Shown here piece by piece: positions 30,821 through 39,333 of a stretch of DNA of 64,000 bases. The DNA comes from Betaproteobacteria bacterium (GTDB lineage: Bacteria; Verrucomicrobiota; Verrucomicrobiia; Methylacidiphilales; UBA1321), in assembly GCA_903970275.1 (NCBI GenBank), contig CAJCIA010000039.1:20069-84068 (forward strand), read 5' to 3'. Position numbers and translations under genes: made by a program. Below the pieces are notes generated by a model. That model saw only the letters and a program-made list of their open reading frames with translations. It was not told where the DNA came from and did not search any database. Numbering within the stretch: the first letter of the stretch is position 1; each line of letters opens with the position of its first letter.

Positions 30821-32192
30821 GAATCTTGCTGGCGTCCACGGTGGTCTGCGCCGCGCTCCTGGCGATTTCCTCGAGCAGAAAGCGGTTCAGCCGCGCGCCG
30901 AGATCGAGGTGCTCGATCGGAAACGTTTCGTTTGGGCTGTGCGCGTTGCAGTCGGGCAGGCAGAGGCCGAGGAGCAGCGTGTCCGCACCGAGGATGCTTT
31001 TGAAATCGGCCACGATGGGAATCGTTCCCCCCTCGCGGATGAGTGCGACCTTCCGGCCCGGCAGCATGCGTTTGAGCGCCCTCTGCGCCGCGGCGCCGAA
31101 GCCCGCATTGGGATCGACCAGGTACGGATCGCCCGAGTGCCCCGACACGATTTCCAACCGCACCGAGGGCGGCGCGTGCTCGCGGAAATAGGCCGCGGCG
31201 ATTTCCTGGATGCGCTTCGGGTCCTGTCCCGGCACAAGACGGAAGGTGAGCTTGGCCATGGCCTTGCTGGGCAGGACCGTCTTGGTCCCCTCACCCTGGT
31301 AGCCCGACCCGATGCCGTTGACCTCGGCGGTCGGCCGAGCCCAGATGCGTTCGAGCGCGCTGAACTTCCGCTCGCCGCGCAGCTCGGGCGCGCCGGTCAT
31401 GCGCGTGAGGGCCGCATCATCGAGCGGGAGCTTGCGCCAGCCACGGCGCTCCCACGGCTCGATCGTGCGCACACCCTCGTAAAAGCCGTCGATCGCCACC
31501 TTGAGATTGCGGTCGTGCAGGCCCGCGATCAGGCGCGCCAGCACGGTGGCCGGATTTTCCACCGCGCCGCCGAAGATACCGGAATGCAGGTCGCGATCCG
31601 GACCCGTGACGTGCACCTCCAGCGCCGCGAGGCCGCGCAGGCCATAGGTCAGTGTGGGAAAGCCAGGCGCGACCATCGAGGAGTCGGAGACAACGACGAC
31701 ATCGCAGGCCAGCTCCTCGCGGTGCGTGCGCAGGAAGGGCGCCAGGTTTGGGCTGCCGATTTCCTCCTCGCCCTCGATGAGCAGAATGAGATTAACCGGC
31801 AGGTCGCCCTTTTGGCGCAAGGTCTCGGTGATGCCGAGCATGTGCGCGAAGATCTGCCCCTTGTTGTCGCTCGCGCCGCGCGCGGTCACGATCCCGTTTT
31901 CCACTTGGGGAGCGAACGGCGGATGTGTCCAGAGTTCCACCGGATCGACCGGCTGCACGTCGTAGTGACCGTAGATCAGGACAGTGGGCCGGCCTTCCTG
32001 ACGCAGTCCGCGCGCCAGCACGACAGGATGGCCCGCGGTCGGCATGAGCCGCGCGACCAGCCCGGCGGTGGTCAGGCGCTCTTGGAGCCAGTGTGCGCAG
32101 GCGTCCACCTGGCCCTTGTGCTGCGAATCGGTGGAGATGCTGCCGAAGCGCAGGAACTCGAGAAACGCTTCGAGGTCGGCGGAGGCGGGCAT
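30795..32192 (-). CDS. M20 family metallopeptidase/dipeptidase
   Basis: The 465-residue protein has the M20 metal-binding landmarks: YGHYDVQPVDP (first His and catalytic Asp), ARGASDNKGQ (bridging Asp), LLIEGEEEIGSPN (general-base Glu), VVVSDSSM and the late LLGLCLPDCNAHSPNE (metal His). The inserted dimerisation domain lies at about residues 200-330. It resembles the dipeptidase branch of the family and probably cleaves dipeptides in the cytoplasm, since there is no signal peptide. It starts one base after the end of the upstream glycosyltransferase gene. Its 3' end overlaps the convergent monooxygenase gene. Confidence 0.93.
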   Translation of the reverse strand: MPASADLEAFLEFLRFGSISTDSQHKGQVDACAHWLQERLTTAGLVARLMPTAGHPVVLARGLRQEGRPTVLIYGHYDVQPVDPVELWTHPPFAPQVENGIVTARGASDNKGQIFAHMLGITETLRQKGDLPVNLILLIEGEEEIGSPNLAPFLRTHREELACDVVVVSDSSMVAPGFPTLTYGLRGLAALEVHVTGPDRDLHSGIFGGAVENPATVLARLIAGLHDRNLKVAIDGFYEGVRTIEPWERRGWRKLPLDDAALTRMTGAPELRGERKFSALERIWARPTAEVNGIGSGYQGEGTKTVLPSKAMAKLTFRLVPGQDPKRIQEIAAAYFREHAPPSVRLEIVSGHSGDPYLVDPNAGFGAAAQRALKRMLPGRKVALIREGGTIPIVADFKSILGADTLLLGLCLPDCNAHSPNETFPIEHLDLGARLNRFLLEEIARSAAQTTVDASKIPNETETTG

Positions 32193-32193
32193 G

Positions 32194-33741
32194 TTATTTC
32201 GGCAGCGAGTCGGTCTCGTGCATCGGGCTGGCCTCGACGCCCGCCGACTGCGAGGCGCCGACGAACTTCTGGCAGTTCCACAGGTTCCACGCCTTGTCGA
32301 ATTCCGGCACGGGCATGTCGGGCAGCGGCTGAACGCTGGTGAAGTTCTTCTTCAGGTCGTCCGGCGGCTCCTTCGTCGTGCGGGTGAGGAAGAGCGCGGA
32401 ATCGTTGGGCGAGGCCGCGTCGGTGTACTGCGGCCAGAAATCGAACTGCGTCACGGTGTCGACATCCTCCACGTAAATCGAGGGATGATGCGGCATGTAG
32501 AAACTCAGCTCGCTCGCGGTGGCGGGCGAGTCGGTGATGATTAGATTGGCACCCGCATCGCGCTGCATCTGCACCATCTGGTCGGCCAGGTTGCGCCACG
32601 CCGCGCGCTCGGCCGGTGCGCCCAGGCCGGCCAGCACCTGCTCGCCCATCGAGCGGGTGAGCGGCCGCTCCTCGTTGCGCGGCAGGTAAAGGGAACGGAA
32701 GCCGGCAACCGACTCGATCGCGGCCAGGATCAGCACCGCGCCCCACGCCAGCCGCCGCGTTTGTTCCGTGGCCGCCAGGCGATCCGCGCAGCAGCCGCCG
32801 ATCAGGAGCAGCGGCAGGAAAAGCGCCGGCACGAGCTCGAAATTGGTCTCGCTAAAGAAGGACGCGAAGTTCTCCCAAAGCAGCCCGGGCACGGAGAGGC
32901 AGACCAGCAAGGCGAAGCGTGAATCAACTCGCAAATCGCGTCCCATCCGTACGATCACGACAACAAGCGCCACGGCAAAAAGCGGCGAGAGAAAGATCAG
33001 CTCCAGCTCGAGGAAGTGCAGCCCCTGCGTAAAGGAAAACGGATGGGTCAGCGGGAAGTCACTCACCAGCCGCGCGCGCCGGATGTCGGCCACCTGCGCG
33101 CCGTGCCACCACCAGAGCAGCGGCCCGAGACACACGCCAGCGATCACCACCATCATCCAGAGCCGTGGCTCCCGCAGCCGCGCGCGGCGCACCGGGTCGA
33201 TGAGGAAATAGACAAGCAGTCCGCCGAGCCACCAGGCATTGGCAATCGAGACCAACATGCCGAGGCCACAGGCGGCGCCGCCGAGCAGCCACCAGCCCAG
33301 CCCATCCTCCTCCAGCGCGCGGCTCAGGCCCAGTAGAGCCAACGCCATCAGCCCGATCGAGGCGGTCGCCTCCGTCATAAACGAGACCTTCCACGCGTAC
33401 ATCGGCACGACCGCGAAGAGCACCACCGTCCAGAATGCAGCGCGCGCGCTGAACCAATGCCGCGCCAGATAGAAGAGCGTGAACCCGGTGAAGCACGCGA
33501 TGATCGCCGCGGGCCAGCGCACGCCGAGCTCTGTGTCGCCGAAAAAGATGGTGCCGATCCGCACAAGCAGCGGCGTAAGCGGACCGCGCTCCCAATAGCC
33601 CGGACTAAGGTTTACCCCGTGCCCCTCCAGCCACAGGTAGGCCTCGCGGCCCGTCAGCTCGAAGGTCTGCCCAAACCAGAAGCGGACCACCAACAGGGTG
33701 ATGAGAAGGATGACGGTGCGCTTGCGATAGCCGGGATTCAT
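32194..33741 (-). CDS. GT39/ArnT-type membrane glycosyltransferase
   Basis: The 515-residue protein has about ten membrane helices and the N-terminal periplasmic-loop signature of lipid-linked sugar transferases, GREAYLWLEGHGVNLSPG followed by ERGPLTP, where an acidic residue before the hydrophobic YLW is the usual catalytic position. The C-terminal 150 residues are soluble and probably periplasmic. Such enzymes move a sugar from a polyprenyl-phosphate carrier to a protein or lipid; acceptor and sugar are unknown. It is cotranscribed with the M20 peptidase by position and divergent from the LolA-like gene. Confidence 0.82.
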   Translation of the reverse strand: MNPGYRKRTVILLITLLVVRFWFGQTFELTGREAYLWLEGHGVNLSPGYWERGPLTPLLVRIGTIFFGDTELGVRWPAAIIACFTGFTLFYLARHWFSARAAFWTVVLFAVVPMYAWKVSFMTEATASIGLMALALLGLSRALEEDGLGWWLLGGAACGLGMLVSIANAWWLGGLLVYFLIDPVRRARLREPRLWMMVVIAGVCLGPLLWWWHGAQVADIRRARLVSDFPLTHPFSFTQGLHFLELELIFLSPLFAVALVVVIVRMGRDLRVDSRFALLVCLSVPGLLWENFASFFSETNFELVPALFLPLLLIGGCCADRLAATEQTRRLAWGAVLILAAIESVAGFRSLYLPRNEERPLTRSMGEQVLAGLGAPAERAAWRNLADQMVQMQRDAGANLIITDSPATASELSFYMPHHPSIYVEDVDTVTQFDFWPQYTDAASPNDSALFLTRTTKEPPDDLKKNFTSVQPLPDMPVPEFDKAWNLWNCQKFVGASQSAGVEASPMHETDSLPK

Positions 33742-33920
33742 AGGACGTGGGGAAAGTCCGATCCATCATCATCAATCGCGGCAGGCAGCGCAAGCGTGCT
33801 TCGGCGGAAAGGCTTGCGCGCGTGGCGCACACTTGCCCTCGCCCGCGACACGCCGTAAAAGAAGACGAACGAAACCGCCCGGCCTGCCGTCTAAGCCGTG
33901 TGCCCTCCCCGCTGATTTTC

Positions 33921-34661
33921 ATGAAACTCCCCACTGTCGTCGGCCTTCTTGTGCTTTCCACCGCCGGCCTGCTGCGCGCCGATATTGATCCCACCACGGC
34001 CAAGCTGTGCCCGCCCATTCCCTACGTGCAGGGCATGATCTGGAAGCGCCTAGAAGCCGCCAGCCTCACGCTCGACGGTTCCGTCCGCTCGGACAAAACC
34101 AAGATGCGGGCCGCGCTAACGCTCAAGACCGCGGGCCACACGCAGGAATACGATTTCCAGGATCAGCCGCTGCAGATCCGGGTGGAGCTCGAACCCGGCA
34201 GCTCGACCATCGAGAAGCGCAGCTCGCCCAGCGGCGCGTGGTCCACCATCGCCGGCGCCGCGCGGCTGCAGCCGATCCTCAAGTCGGACCTGACCTACGA
34301 GGATCTCGGCGTCGATTTCATCAACTGGGAGAACATCGTGCCGCTCGGCATCGACTCGATCAAGACGCTCAAGGCCTACGTCTATGAGGCGACGCCCGGG
34401 CCGGACGACCACAGCCAGTACGCCAAGGTCCGCTTCTGGGTCAGCGCCAAGTACTGGGCCTTCCTGCGCATCGACGGCCTCAACGCGCAGGGCCAGACGA
34501 TCAAGCGCGTCGAGGTGCAGGACGTGATGCAGATCGGCACGCTCACCGTCTTCAAGGAAATGAAGGTCTCGACCATGGATCCGACGCGCAACGACATTCC
34601 GCTTTCGACCACCTTCATCGACATCGACGGCGGCAAGGAAGGTTCCGACCTGGCGAAGTAA
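33921..34661 (+). CDS. Exported LolA-like outer-membrane lipoprotein-sorting family protein
   Basis: The 246-residue product starts MKLPTVVGLLVLSTAGLLRA, a signal peptide. The mature chain has the beta-rich pattern and the SDLTYEDLGVDFINWEN block characteristic of a LolA-like family, with a C-terminal ending DIPLSTTFIDIDGG. Such proteins fold as an open beta-barrel that binds lipid or lipoprotein acyl chains; no direct function is known for this branch. The ATG at 33921 is chosen because upstream in-frame codons would add a basic leader before the signal peptide. It ends 7 bases before a CHASE2-domain gene, so the two are probably cotranscribed. Confidence 0.75.
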   Translation: MKLPTVVGLLVLSTAGLLRADIDPTTAKLCPPIPYVQGMIWKRLEAASLTLDGSVRSDKTKMRAALTLKTAGHTQEYDFQDQPLQIRVELEPGSSTIEKRSSPSGAWSTIAGAARLQPILKSDLTYEDLGVDFINWENIVPLGIDSIKTLKAYVYEATPGPDDHSQYAKVRFWVSAKYWAFLRIDGLNAQGQTIKRVEVQDVMQIGTLTVFKEMKVSTMDPTRNDIPLSTTFIDIDGGKEGSDLAK

Positions 34662-34668
34662 ACCGCCC

Positions 34669-35967
34669 GTGGACGTCGCCCCCGCCCCGTCGACTGCCGA
34701 TCCGCATCATCGTCATCACAAGCGGCGCGGCACAGTCGCTGCGGGGCTCGCGCTGCTCTGGGTCATCTTCACCCTGCTGGCGCAATTTTCCGGCGCACTC
34801 GATGAGTTCGAGGAATCGCTGCTCGACTGGCGCATGTCGCTTGCCGCCTGGCCCGCGCCCGCCAGCAACCAGCTGGCGCTCGTGGCGATCGACCAGATTC
34901 CCGAGGACCGCCCCTGGCCGTGGTCGCGGCTCGACTATTCCATCGGGCTGCGCGCGCTGATCGACTACGCGCCGCAGAGCGTGGTCTTCAACATGAACCT
35001 GAACGATCGCGACCCGACCTACACCTCGTTCGACGACATTTTTTCGCACATCGTGGAGCGGGCGAATGCGGTCGTCTTTTCCGCCACGGGCACGACCTCG
35101 ACCGAAGGTGGACAGCCTCCCGCGTCGCTCGGCGCGCTGCCTTATGAGGGCAGTCCGCGCCGGGTGGCCCGCTTTGGTTCCGCGATCTGGCCGCTCGATA
35201 CCTTCGCCCGCCAGTCGCCGGTGGGCATCAACAACGTGCAGGCGGAGGAGGGCCTGCGCCTGCGCCGCATTCCGCTGGTCTTCCTGCTCGACCAGAAGAT
35301 GGTGCCGTCGCTCGTGCTGCAGGCCACGGCCGGGTTTCTGGGCGCCGATCTTGCCAGCTCGGAGGTGCGGATGGGCCGGGCGATTTTCCTGCGGCACAAG
35401 GACGGCCGGCTCGTGCGCACCATTCCGATCGATGACGAAGGCCGCATGCGCATTCGCTACCAACCCGGCCCGGCCACCTCCTTCACCGCCACCTTCGACA
35501 ACGTGATCGTGTATGACGACCAGCTCCAGCAAGGCATTCGCCCCGCGCAGGATTTGCGTGATCTGCGCGCGCGCCAGGTGTGGATCGGCCGCACCGACCC
35601 CGCCCTGCGCGAGCGCTTCCACACCCCCGTGGGCACACTCAGCCTGGTCGAGGTCGAGTTGCAGGCCGAGCGCACGATCCTCGATCAGGATTACGTGCGA
35701 CCGCTTCCGCCGATGATCCTCGCGATCCTCTATATTCTGGTGGGCATCGGCGGCGCGACGCTCGTCGTCCGGATTGGACCAATCCACGGCACCGCTGTGC
35801 TCGTCGTTACGGCCGCCTTCTGGTTCGAATCCGCGCTGCTCGCCTTCCGGATCTACAACACGATCCTGCCTCTGCCGAGCTTCGCCATGCTCATCTTTGG
35901 CGTCTACGTCATGGCCCTGCTGGCCATGGTCTGGGACCTCGATTCCGAGTCGGAGAGCCCGAGCTAA
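34669..35967 (+). CDS. CHASE2-domain membrane sensor without an output domain
   Basis: The 432-residue protein starts at a GTG and has one N-terminal helix (about residues 20-43), a large extracytoplasmic CHASE2 domain (about 45-340) beginning EESLLDWRMSLAAWP and LVAIDQIPEDRPWPWSR, and three C-terminal helices ending with MALLAMVWDLDSESESPS. Normally CHASE2 proteins continue into a kinase or cyclase, but here only about ten residues follow the last helix. It must therefore act through a partner or in another way. A His-rich segment (HHRHH) lies in the N-terminal cytoplasmic tail. Confidence 0.85.
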   Translation: MDVAPAPSTADPHHRHHKRRGTVAAGLALLWVIFTLLAQFSGALDEFEESLLDWRMSLAAWPAPASNQLALVAIDQIPEDRPWPWSRLDYSIGLRALIDYAPQSVVFNMNLNDRDPTYTSFDDIFSHIVERANAVVFSATGTTSTEGGQPPASLGALPYEGSPRRVARFGSAIWPLDTFARQSPVGINNVQAEEGLRLRRIPLVFLLDQKMVPSLVLQATAGFLGADLASSEVRMGRAIFLRHKDGRLVRTIPIDDEGRMRIRYQPGPATSFTATFDNVIVYDDQLQQGIRPAQDLRDLRARQVWIGRTDPALRERFHTPVGTLSLVEVELQAERTILDQDYVRPLPPMILAILYILVGIGGATLVVRIGPIHGTAVLVVTAAFWFESALLAFRIYNTILPLPSFAMLIFGVYVMALLAMVWDLDSESESPS

Positions 35968-36326
35968 CGCGACCCGTGGTTGAGACATGACCGTCTTCCA
36001 AAGACGTCATCGCAAAGTTCTTTTTGGGTAGAGCGCCGAACGAGAACATGCTTTCCGCTCGACGGTCGTCGACCGTAGGAAGTCTTCTCTTTTCCTCCCT
36101 TCGGTAGCCGCCGACCGCCGGGCGGCGGAGCGCGCCAGGCGCGCGGAACGCAATTTTCCGAAGATCGGGCGGCATCAACGACACCGGTCGATTCCGGTCG
36201 CTACGCTCCCTCCGCCGCCCGGCGGTCGGCGGCTACCGAAATTCCCCGGAAAGCTTTCGTTGCGGTGAAGTTTCACCGTTTCCAGCCAAAGGTTGAAGCT
36301 TTCCCCTCGGCAATAGCGACAACCTA
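35968..36326. repeat. 359-base intergenic region with a perfect 31-bp inverted repeat (36100-36130 and 36210-36240)
   Basis: The region lies between the convergent CHASE2 and CpxP-like genes and holds no gene. The arm at 36100-36130 (TTCGGTAGCCGCCGACC at its outer end) is exactly complementary to 36210-36240, with a 79-base spacer. The spacer contains ACCGGTCGATTCCGGTCG and a small GCGCGCC/GGCGCGC palindrome. Just outside, at 36061-36076, GACGGTCGTCGACCGTAG forms another dyad. The overall shape is that of a small inverted-repeat element without a coding region. Confidence 0.65.
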
Positions 36327-36803
36327 CTACGCGCCGGACGCTGCGCTCGGCGCAGGCGCATCGGCCGGTGGTCCGGGCGGCAGGCCGCCATCCTCCGGCC
36401 GGTGGTAATCGCCCGGGCCGTGGCTACCATGCGTGTGGCGCAGAAACATTCGCTCCCGTTCCGACTCCATCTGCTTGAGCTCGTCGCGCTGGCCGGGTTG
36501 CAGGATCTCCGCGATCTTCGCGTTGGTGTCCTGCATGATGCGCGAGATGTTCGCGACGTCCTCGTGGTGCACCTTCTCGATGCGTTGCTCGGCGTCCATG
36601 ATCAGCGGCTCGATCTTTGCCTGCTGGTCGTCGGAGAGCTTGAGCCGGTCGGTCAGGTGCCGCATCCAGTGGCTGCCCATCTGCTGAGCGCCCGGCGGCG
36701 TGGGACGTGGCCCGAAGGCGATGGTGAGAAGCGAGCCGGTGATCCCGCCCAGGATGAAGATGAGGCCCAGGATGATCCACGGCCGGGCCTGGATCGACGT
36801 CAT
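36327..36803 (-). CDS. CpxP/Spy-like periplasmic protein with membrane anchor
   Basis: The 158-residue product has one N-terminal membrane helix or uncleaved signal anchor (about residues 9-31) and a helical domain with two segments of the CpxP/Spy type: LKLSDDQQAKIEPLIMDAEQ and LQPGQRDELKQMESERERMF. The tail is His/Pro-rich (HTHGSHGPGDYH, PPGPP), which might bind metal. CpxP-like proteins sense or chaperone misfolded envelope proteins. The ATG at 36803 overlaps the stop of the preceding anti-sigma-like gene (ATGA), and it is the last gene of the sigma factor operon. Confidence 0.75.
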   Translation of the reverse strand: MTSIQARPWIILGLIFILGGITGSLLTIAFGPRPTPPGAQQMGSHWMRHLTDRLKLSDDQQAKIEPLIMDAEQRIEKVHHEDVANISRIMQDTNAKIAEILQPGQRDELKQMESERERMFLRHTHGSHGPGDYHRPEDGGLPPGPPADAPAPSAASGA

Positions 36804-37093
36804 GGCGCCCAATCCGTCTGCCCCGAGGATTCGGCCAGCTGCAGGTTCTCCGAATCGGCGTTCCCCTGCAGGCTTTCCAGCGCCGGCCAGATGCTGACGG
36901 CCATGAGCACGCCGGCCAGAACAAGCCCGCGTACCAGCACGCCGGAATCCAGCAGCGGTGCGCTGCGCGACGAACGCCACGCGGCCAGCACGCGGGTCTC
37001 AAGCCCATAAGGCGGCGGCGCGATGGTCTTGCCACGACGCGCCGAAGCGGCTGCCTGCAGCAGGGCGTCAAATTGTTTGCGGGGCGAAGTCAT
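36800..37093 (-). CDS. Small membrane protein, probable anti-sigma factor
   Basis: The 97-residue product has a cytoplasmic basic N-terminus (MTSPRKQFDALLQAAASARRG), one membrane helix (about residues 50-72, VLVRGLVLAGVLMAVSIWPAL) and a short acidic C-terminus. It has no zinc-binding HxxxCxxC motif, so it is not a classical ZAS anti-sigma. The assignment rests on position: it overlaps the ECF sigma gene by ATGA (37090-37093) and the CpxP-like gene by ATGA (36800-36803). The architecture (short cytoplasmic part, one helix) is compatible with an anti-sigma of unknown family. Confidence 0.55.
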   Translation of the reverse strand: MTSPRKQFDALLQAAASARRGKTIAPPPYGLETRVLAAWRSSRSAPLLDSGVLVRGLVLAGVLMAVSIWPALESLQGNADSENLQLAESSGQTDWAP

Positions 37094-37668
37094 GGCGTCT
37101 CCTTCATGAGGATGTGGTAGCGCTTGCGCAGCAGGTTGCGGGCGCGAAACGCGCGCACCTTCACCAGCGCCCGGGTCCAGCCGGTCAGCTTCGAAATTTC
37201 CTCCACGTTTCGTCCCTCCAGGTACATCAGGCGCATGAGCAGCCGGTCCGGCGGCCGCAGAGCGGCCAGCAGCTTCTCGACCAGTTCCGCCGCCCCGAAT
37301 TGATCGGACGCTAGCACGTCGGTGGGCGAGGCGGCGAGCGCTTCGATCACCCCCGCCTCCGTCTCGGTGAGGTCGGCCAGCCGCACCTCGGGCCGCGCCT
37401 TCTCGCGCCGCATCTGGTTGAGGCAGGTGTTCACCGTCACGCGCGAGACCCAGTGCAGGAACGGTGCGCGCGCGGAATATTTCTGCAAGTTCGTCACAAT
37501 CTTGATGCACGCCTGCTGGATCAAATCCTCCGCCGACTCCCGGCTGGGAAGATTCGAGTGAACAACCTTGGCGACGTGCGGATACATGTAGTGGAAAAGG
37601 TCGAGCACCGCCTTCTCATCGCCGGACCGGGCGCGTGCCACGCAGGCCGCCACCTCGTCGGCGGTCAT
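37090..37668 (-). CDS. ECF-type RNA polymerase sigma factor
   Basis: The 192-residue protein has sigma region 2 (about residues 12-80) with ESAEDLIQQACIKIVTNLQKY and HWVSRVTVNTCLNQMRRE, and region 4 (about 125-180) with EISKLTGWTRALVKVRAFRARNLLRKRY. Region 3 is absent, as in all ECF factors. The ATG at 37668 is preferred to an in-frame GTG at 37749 because region 2 begins within 15 residues of it. It heads an overlapping three-gene operon with a membrane protein and a CpxP-like protein, which suggests envelope-stress control. It is divergent from dusB with 108 bases between. Confidence 0.9.
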   Translation of the reverse strand: MTADEVAACVARARSGDEKAVLDLFHYMYPHVAKVVHSNLPSRESAEDLIQQACIKIVTNLQKYSARAPFLHWVSRVTVNTCLNQMRREKARPEVRLADLTETEAGVIEALAASPTDVLASDQFGAAELVEKLLAALRPPDRLLMRLMYLEGRNVEEISKLTGWTRALVKVRAFRARNLLRKRYHILMKETP

Positions 37669-37776
37669 GTCAGTGCGGTCCACAACCACCTTCACGAAGA
37701 ATGATGCGAACGCGCTCCGGCCGGTTACAAAAGATTCGGTCGCGCGCACCCATTCGATTACACTGAACCCTGAATT

Positions 37777-38895
37777 GTGAACCCTGTCTCGCTCGGAAAA
37801 CTGGTAGTCGAGCCGCCGCTGCTGCTGTCGCCGCTGGCCGGCTACACCAACCTGCCCTTTCGCCGCGTCATCCGTGAACTCGGCGGCGTCGGTCTCTGCA
37901 CCACCGACCTAGTCAACGCGCGCTCGCTGCTGGAAAAGAACCGCAAGGCGCTGAAGCTGATCGAAACCTCCGCGGAGGATACGCCGCTGGCTGTGCAGAT
38001 CTTTGGCTCCGTACCCACCGAGATGATCGGCGCGGCGCGCATGCTGGAGGATCTGGGCGTGGCCTCGGTTGACGTGAACATGGGCTGCCCGGTGAAGAAG
38101 GTCGTGGGTGTGGGCGGCGGCTCCGCCATGATGACCGAATTGGACCGCACGGCGGCGCTGGTGCGCGGGATGGTCGAGGCCGTCCAGATTCCCATCACCT
38201 GCAAGATGCGCCTGGGCTGGGACGAGGCCAACCAGACCGCCCCCGAGCTGGCGCTGGCGCTGGAGCAGACCGGCGTGGCCGCCATCATGGTCCACGGGCG
38301 TACGCGCCAGCAGGGTTTCGAGGGCACGGTCAACCTCGCCGGCATTCGCCGCGTGGTGGAAGCCGTGCGCACTATTCCCGTCTTCGGCAATGGCGACATC
38401 ACGTCACCGCACGCGGCGAAGGTCATGCTCGAGGCGACCGGCTGCGCGGGCGTCTCCATCGGGCGCGGCGCGTTTTATAATCCGTGGATTTTTCGGCACA
38501 CCCGCGAGTACCTCGAGACGGGAATTCTGCCGCCAGAGCCCTCATTTGCGGAACGGCTCCGCGTGATGAACCGGCACCTCGATCTCATGCTGGAAGTCTT
38601 CGGCGAGGCGCTGGGTTGCGTCATGTTCCGCAAGGTGGGTCCCTGGTACGCCAAGCGATTCGGGCCTGCATCCTTCTTCAACAAGGGCATCGTTCGCATC
38701 GCCACGCGGGAGGACTACGTGTCGCTGGTGGAAAAGTACGTGACGTGGCGCCGCCAGTTCGTCGACGAGAAGGATGAGTTGCTGCCCCGCTATGCACCAG
38801 CCGCCATGCCGCTCAACTTTGTCGATGTGGGGGAACCCGCCGCGGCCACGCGCTCAACCATTCCGGTGCCAGCCGGCCCGAACGATCTCTGGTAG
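37777..38895 (+). CDS. dusB: tRNA-dihydrouridine synthase
   Basis: The enzyme reduces specific uridines in tRNA using FMN and NADPH. The 372-residue protein has the FMN-binding LSPLAGYTNLPFR, the conserved NMGCPVKKVV with the catalytic cysteine (about residue 103), KMRLGWDE, MVHGRTRQQGFEG and the late NGDITSP and GVSIGRGAFYNPW. It fits the DusB branch. A GTG at 37777 starts the conserved N-terminus; no good upstream ATG exists. A strong bidirectional terminator follows. Confidence 0.93.
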   Translation: MNPVSLGKLVVEPPLLLSPLAGYTNLPFRRVIRELGGVGLCTTDLVNARSLLEKNRKALKLIETSAEDTPLAVQIFGSVPTEMIGAARMLEDLGVASVDVNMGCPVKKVVGVGGGSAMMTELDRTAALVRGMVEAVQIPITCKMRLGWDEANQTAPELALALEQTGVAAIMVHGRTRQQGFEGTVNLAGIRRVVEAVRTIPVFGNGDITSPHAAKVMLEATGCAGVSIGRGAFYNPWIFRHTREYLETGILPPEPSFAERLRVMNRHLDLMLEVFGEALGCVMFRKVGPWYAKRFGPASFFNKGIVRIATREDYVSLVEKYVTWRRQFVDEKDELLPRYAPAAMPLNFVDVGEPAAATRSTIPVPAGPNDLW

Positions 38896-38914
38896 GCGAG
38901 CTTCGCCGATACGA

Positions 38915-38948
38915 AAAGGGCCCTTCCGCCGAGGCGGAAGGGCCCTTT
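38915..38948. terminator. Bidirectional rho-independent terminator
   Basis: AAAGGGCCCTTCCGCC (38915-38930) and its exact complement (38933-38948) form a 16-bp stem with a 2-base loop; the plus strand continues with TTTCT and the minus strand with T-rich sequence. It lies between the convergent dusB and the exported-protein gene at 38968, and can serve both. Confidence 0.88.
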
Positions 38949-38967
38949 CTAGATCTAGTGCCTTGGA

Positions 38968-39333
38968 CTATTTATTGTCCATGCCGCCCGAAGGAGCAAC
39001 GTTGGTCTGGGAAGCAGACTGCTCCACGGTGTGGTGCTTCTTGTGCTTCGGCTTCTTGGTGGCCTGATTCGGCGAGCCATTGGAAAGCGGCTTGTCCGTC
39101 GTGGCGGTATCGCCCGTTTTGGTCTGTTCCGGCGTGCCGGTGGTGCCAGTATTACCCTGCGCGGTCGGTCCGGCCGGGGTGTTCTCCTGATTCTTAGTAT
39201 CTTGGGAGCCGGGCGAGCCTGCGGGGGCCACCTTGTCGGGGGTTGAGGAAGTCTCGTCAGCCAAAACGGTTCCGGAGAACGTGATCATGGCGGCGAGAGC
39301 GAGGAAGGCTGAAGTTCGAACAATGGGTTTCAT
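38968..39333 (-). CDS. Small exported low-complexity protein
   Basis: The 121-residue product has a signal peptide (MKPIVRTSAFLALAAMITFSGTVLA) and a mature chain made of Thr, Gly, Asn, Pro, Gln and Lys, with a basic segment ATKKPKHKKHHTVEQ near the C-terminus. There is no recognised domain, no cysteine and little predicted structure. It is a single gene before the bidirectional terminator. The basic patch might bind cell-wall polymer or nucleic acid, but there is no evidence. Confidence 0.65.
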   Translation of the reverse strand: MKPIVRTSAFLALAAMITFSGTVLADETSSTPDKVAPAGSPGSQDTKNQENTPAGPTAQGNTGTTGTPEQTKTGDTATTDKPLSNGSPNQATKKPKHKKHHTVEQSASQTNVAPSGGMDNK

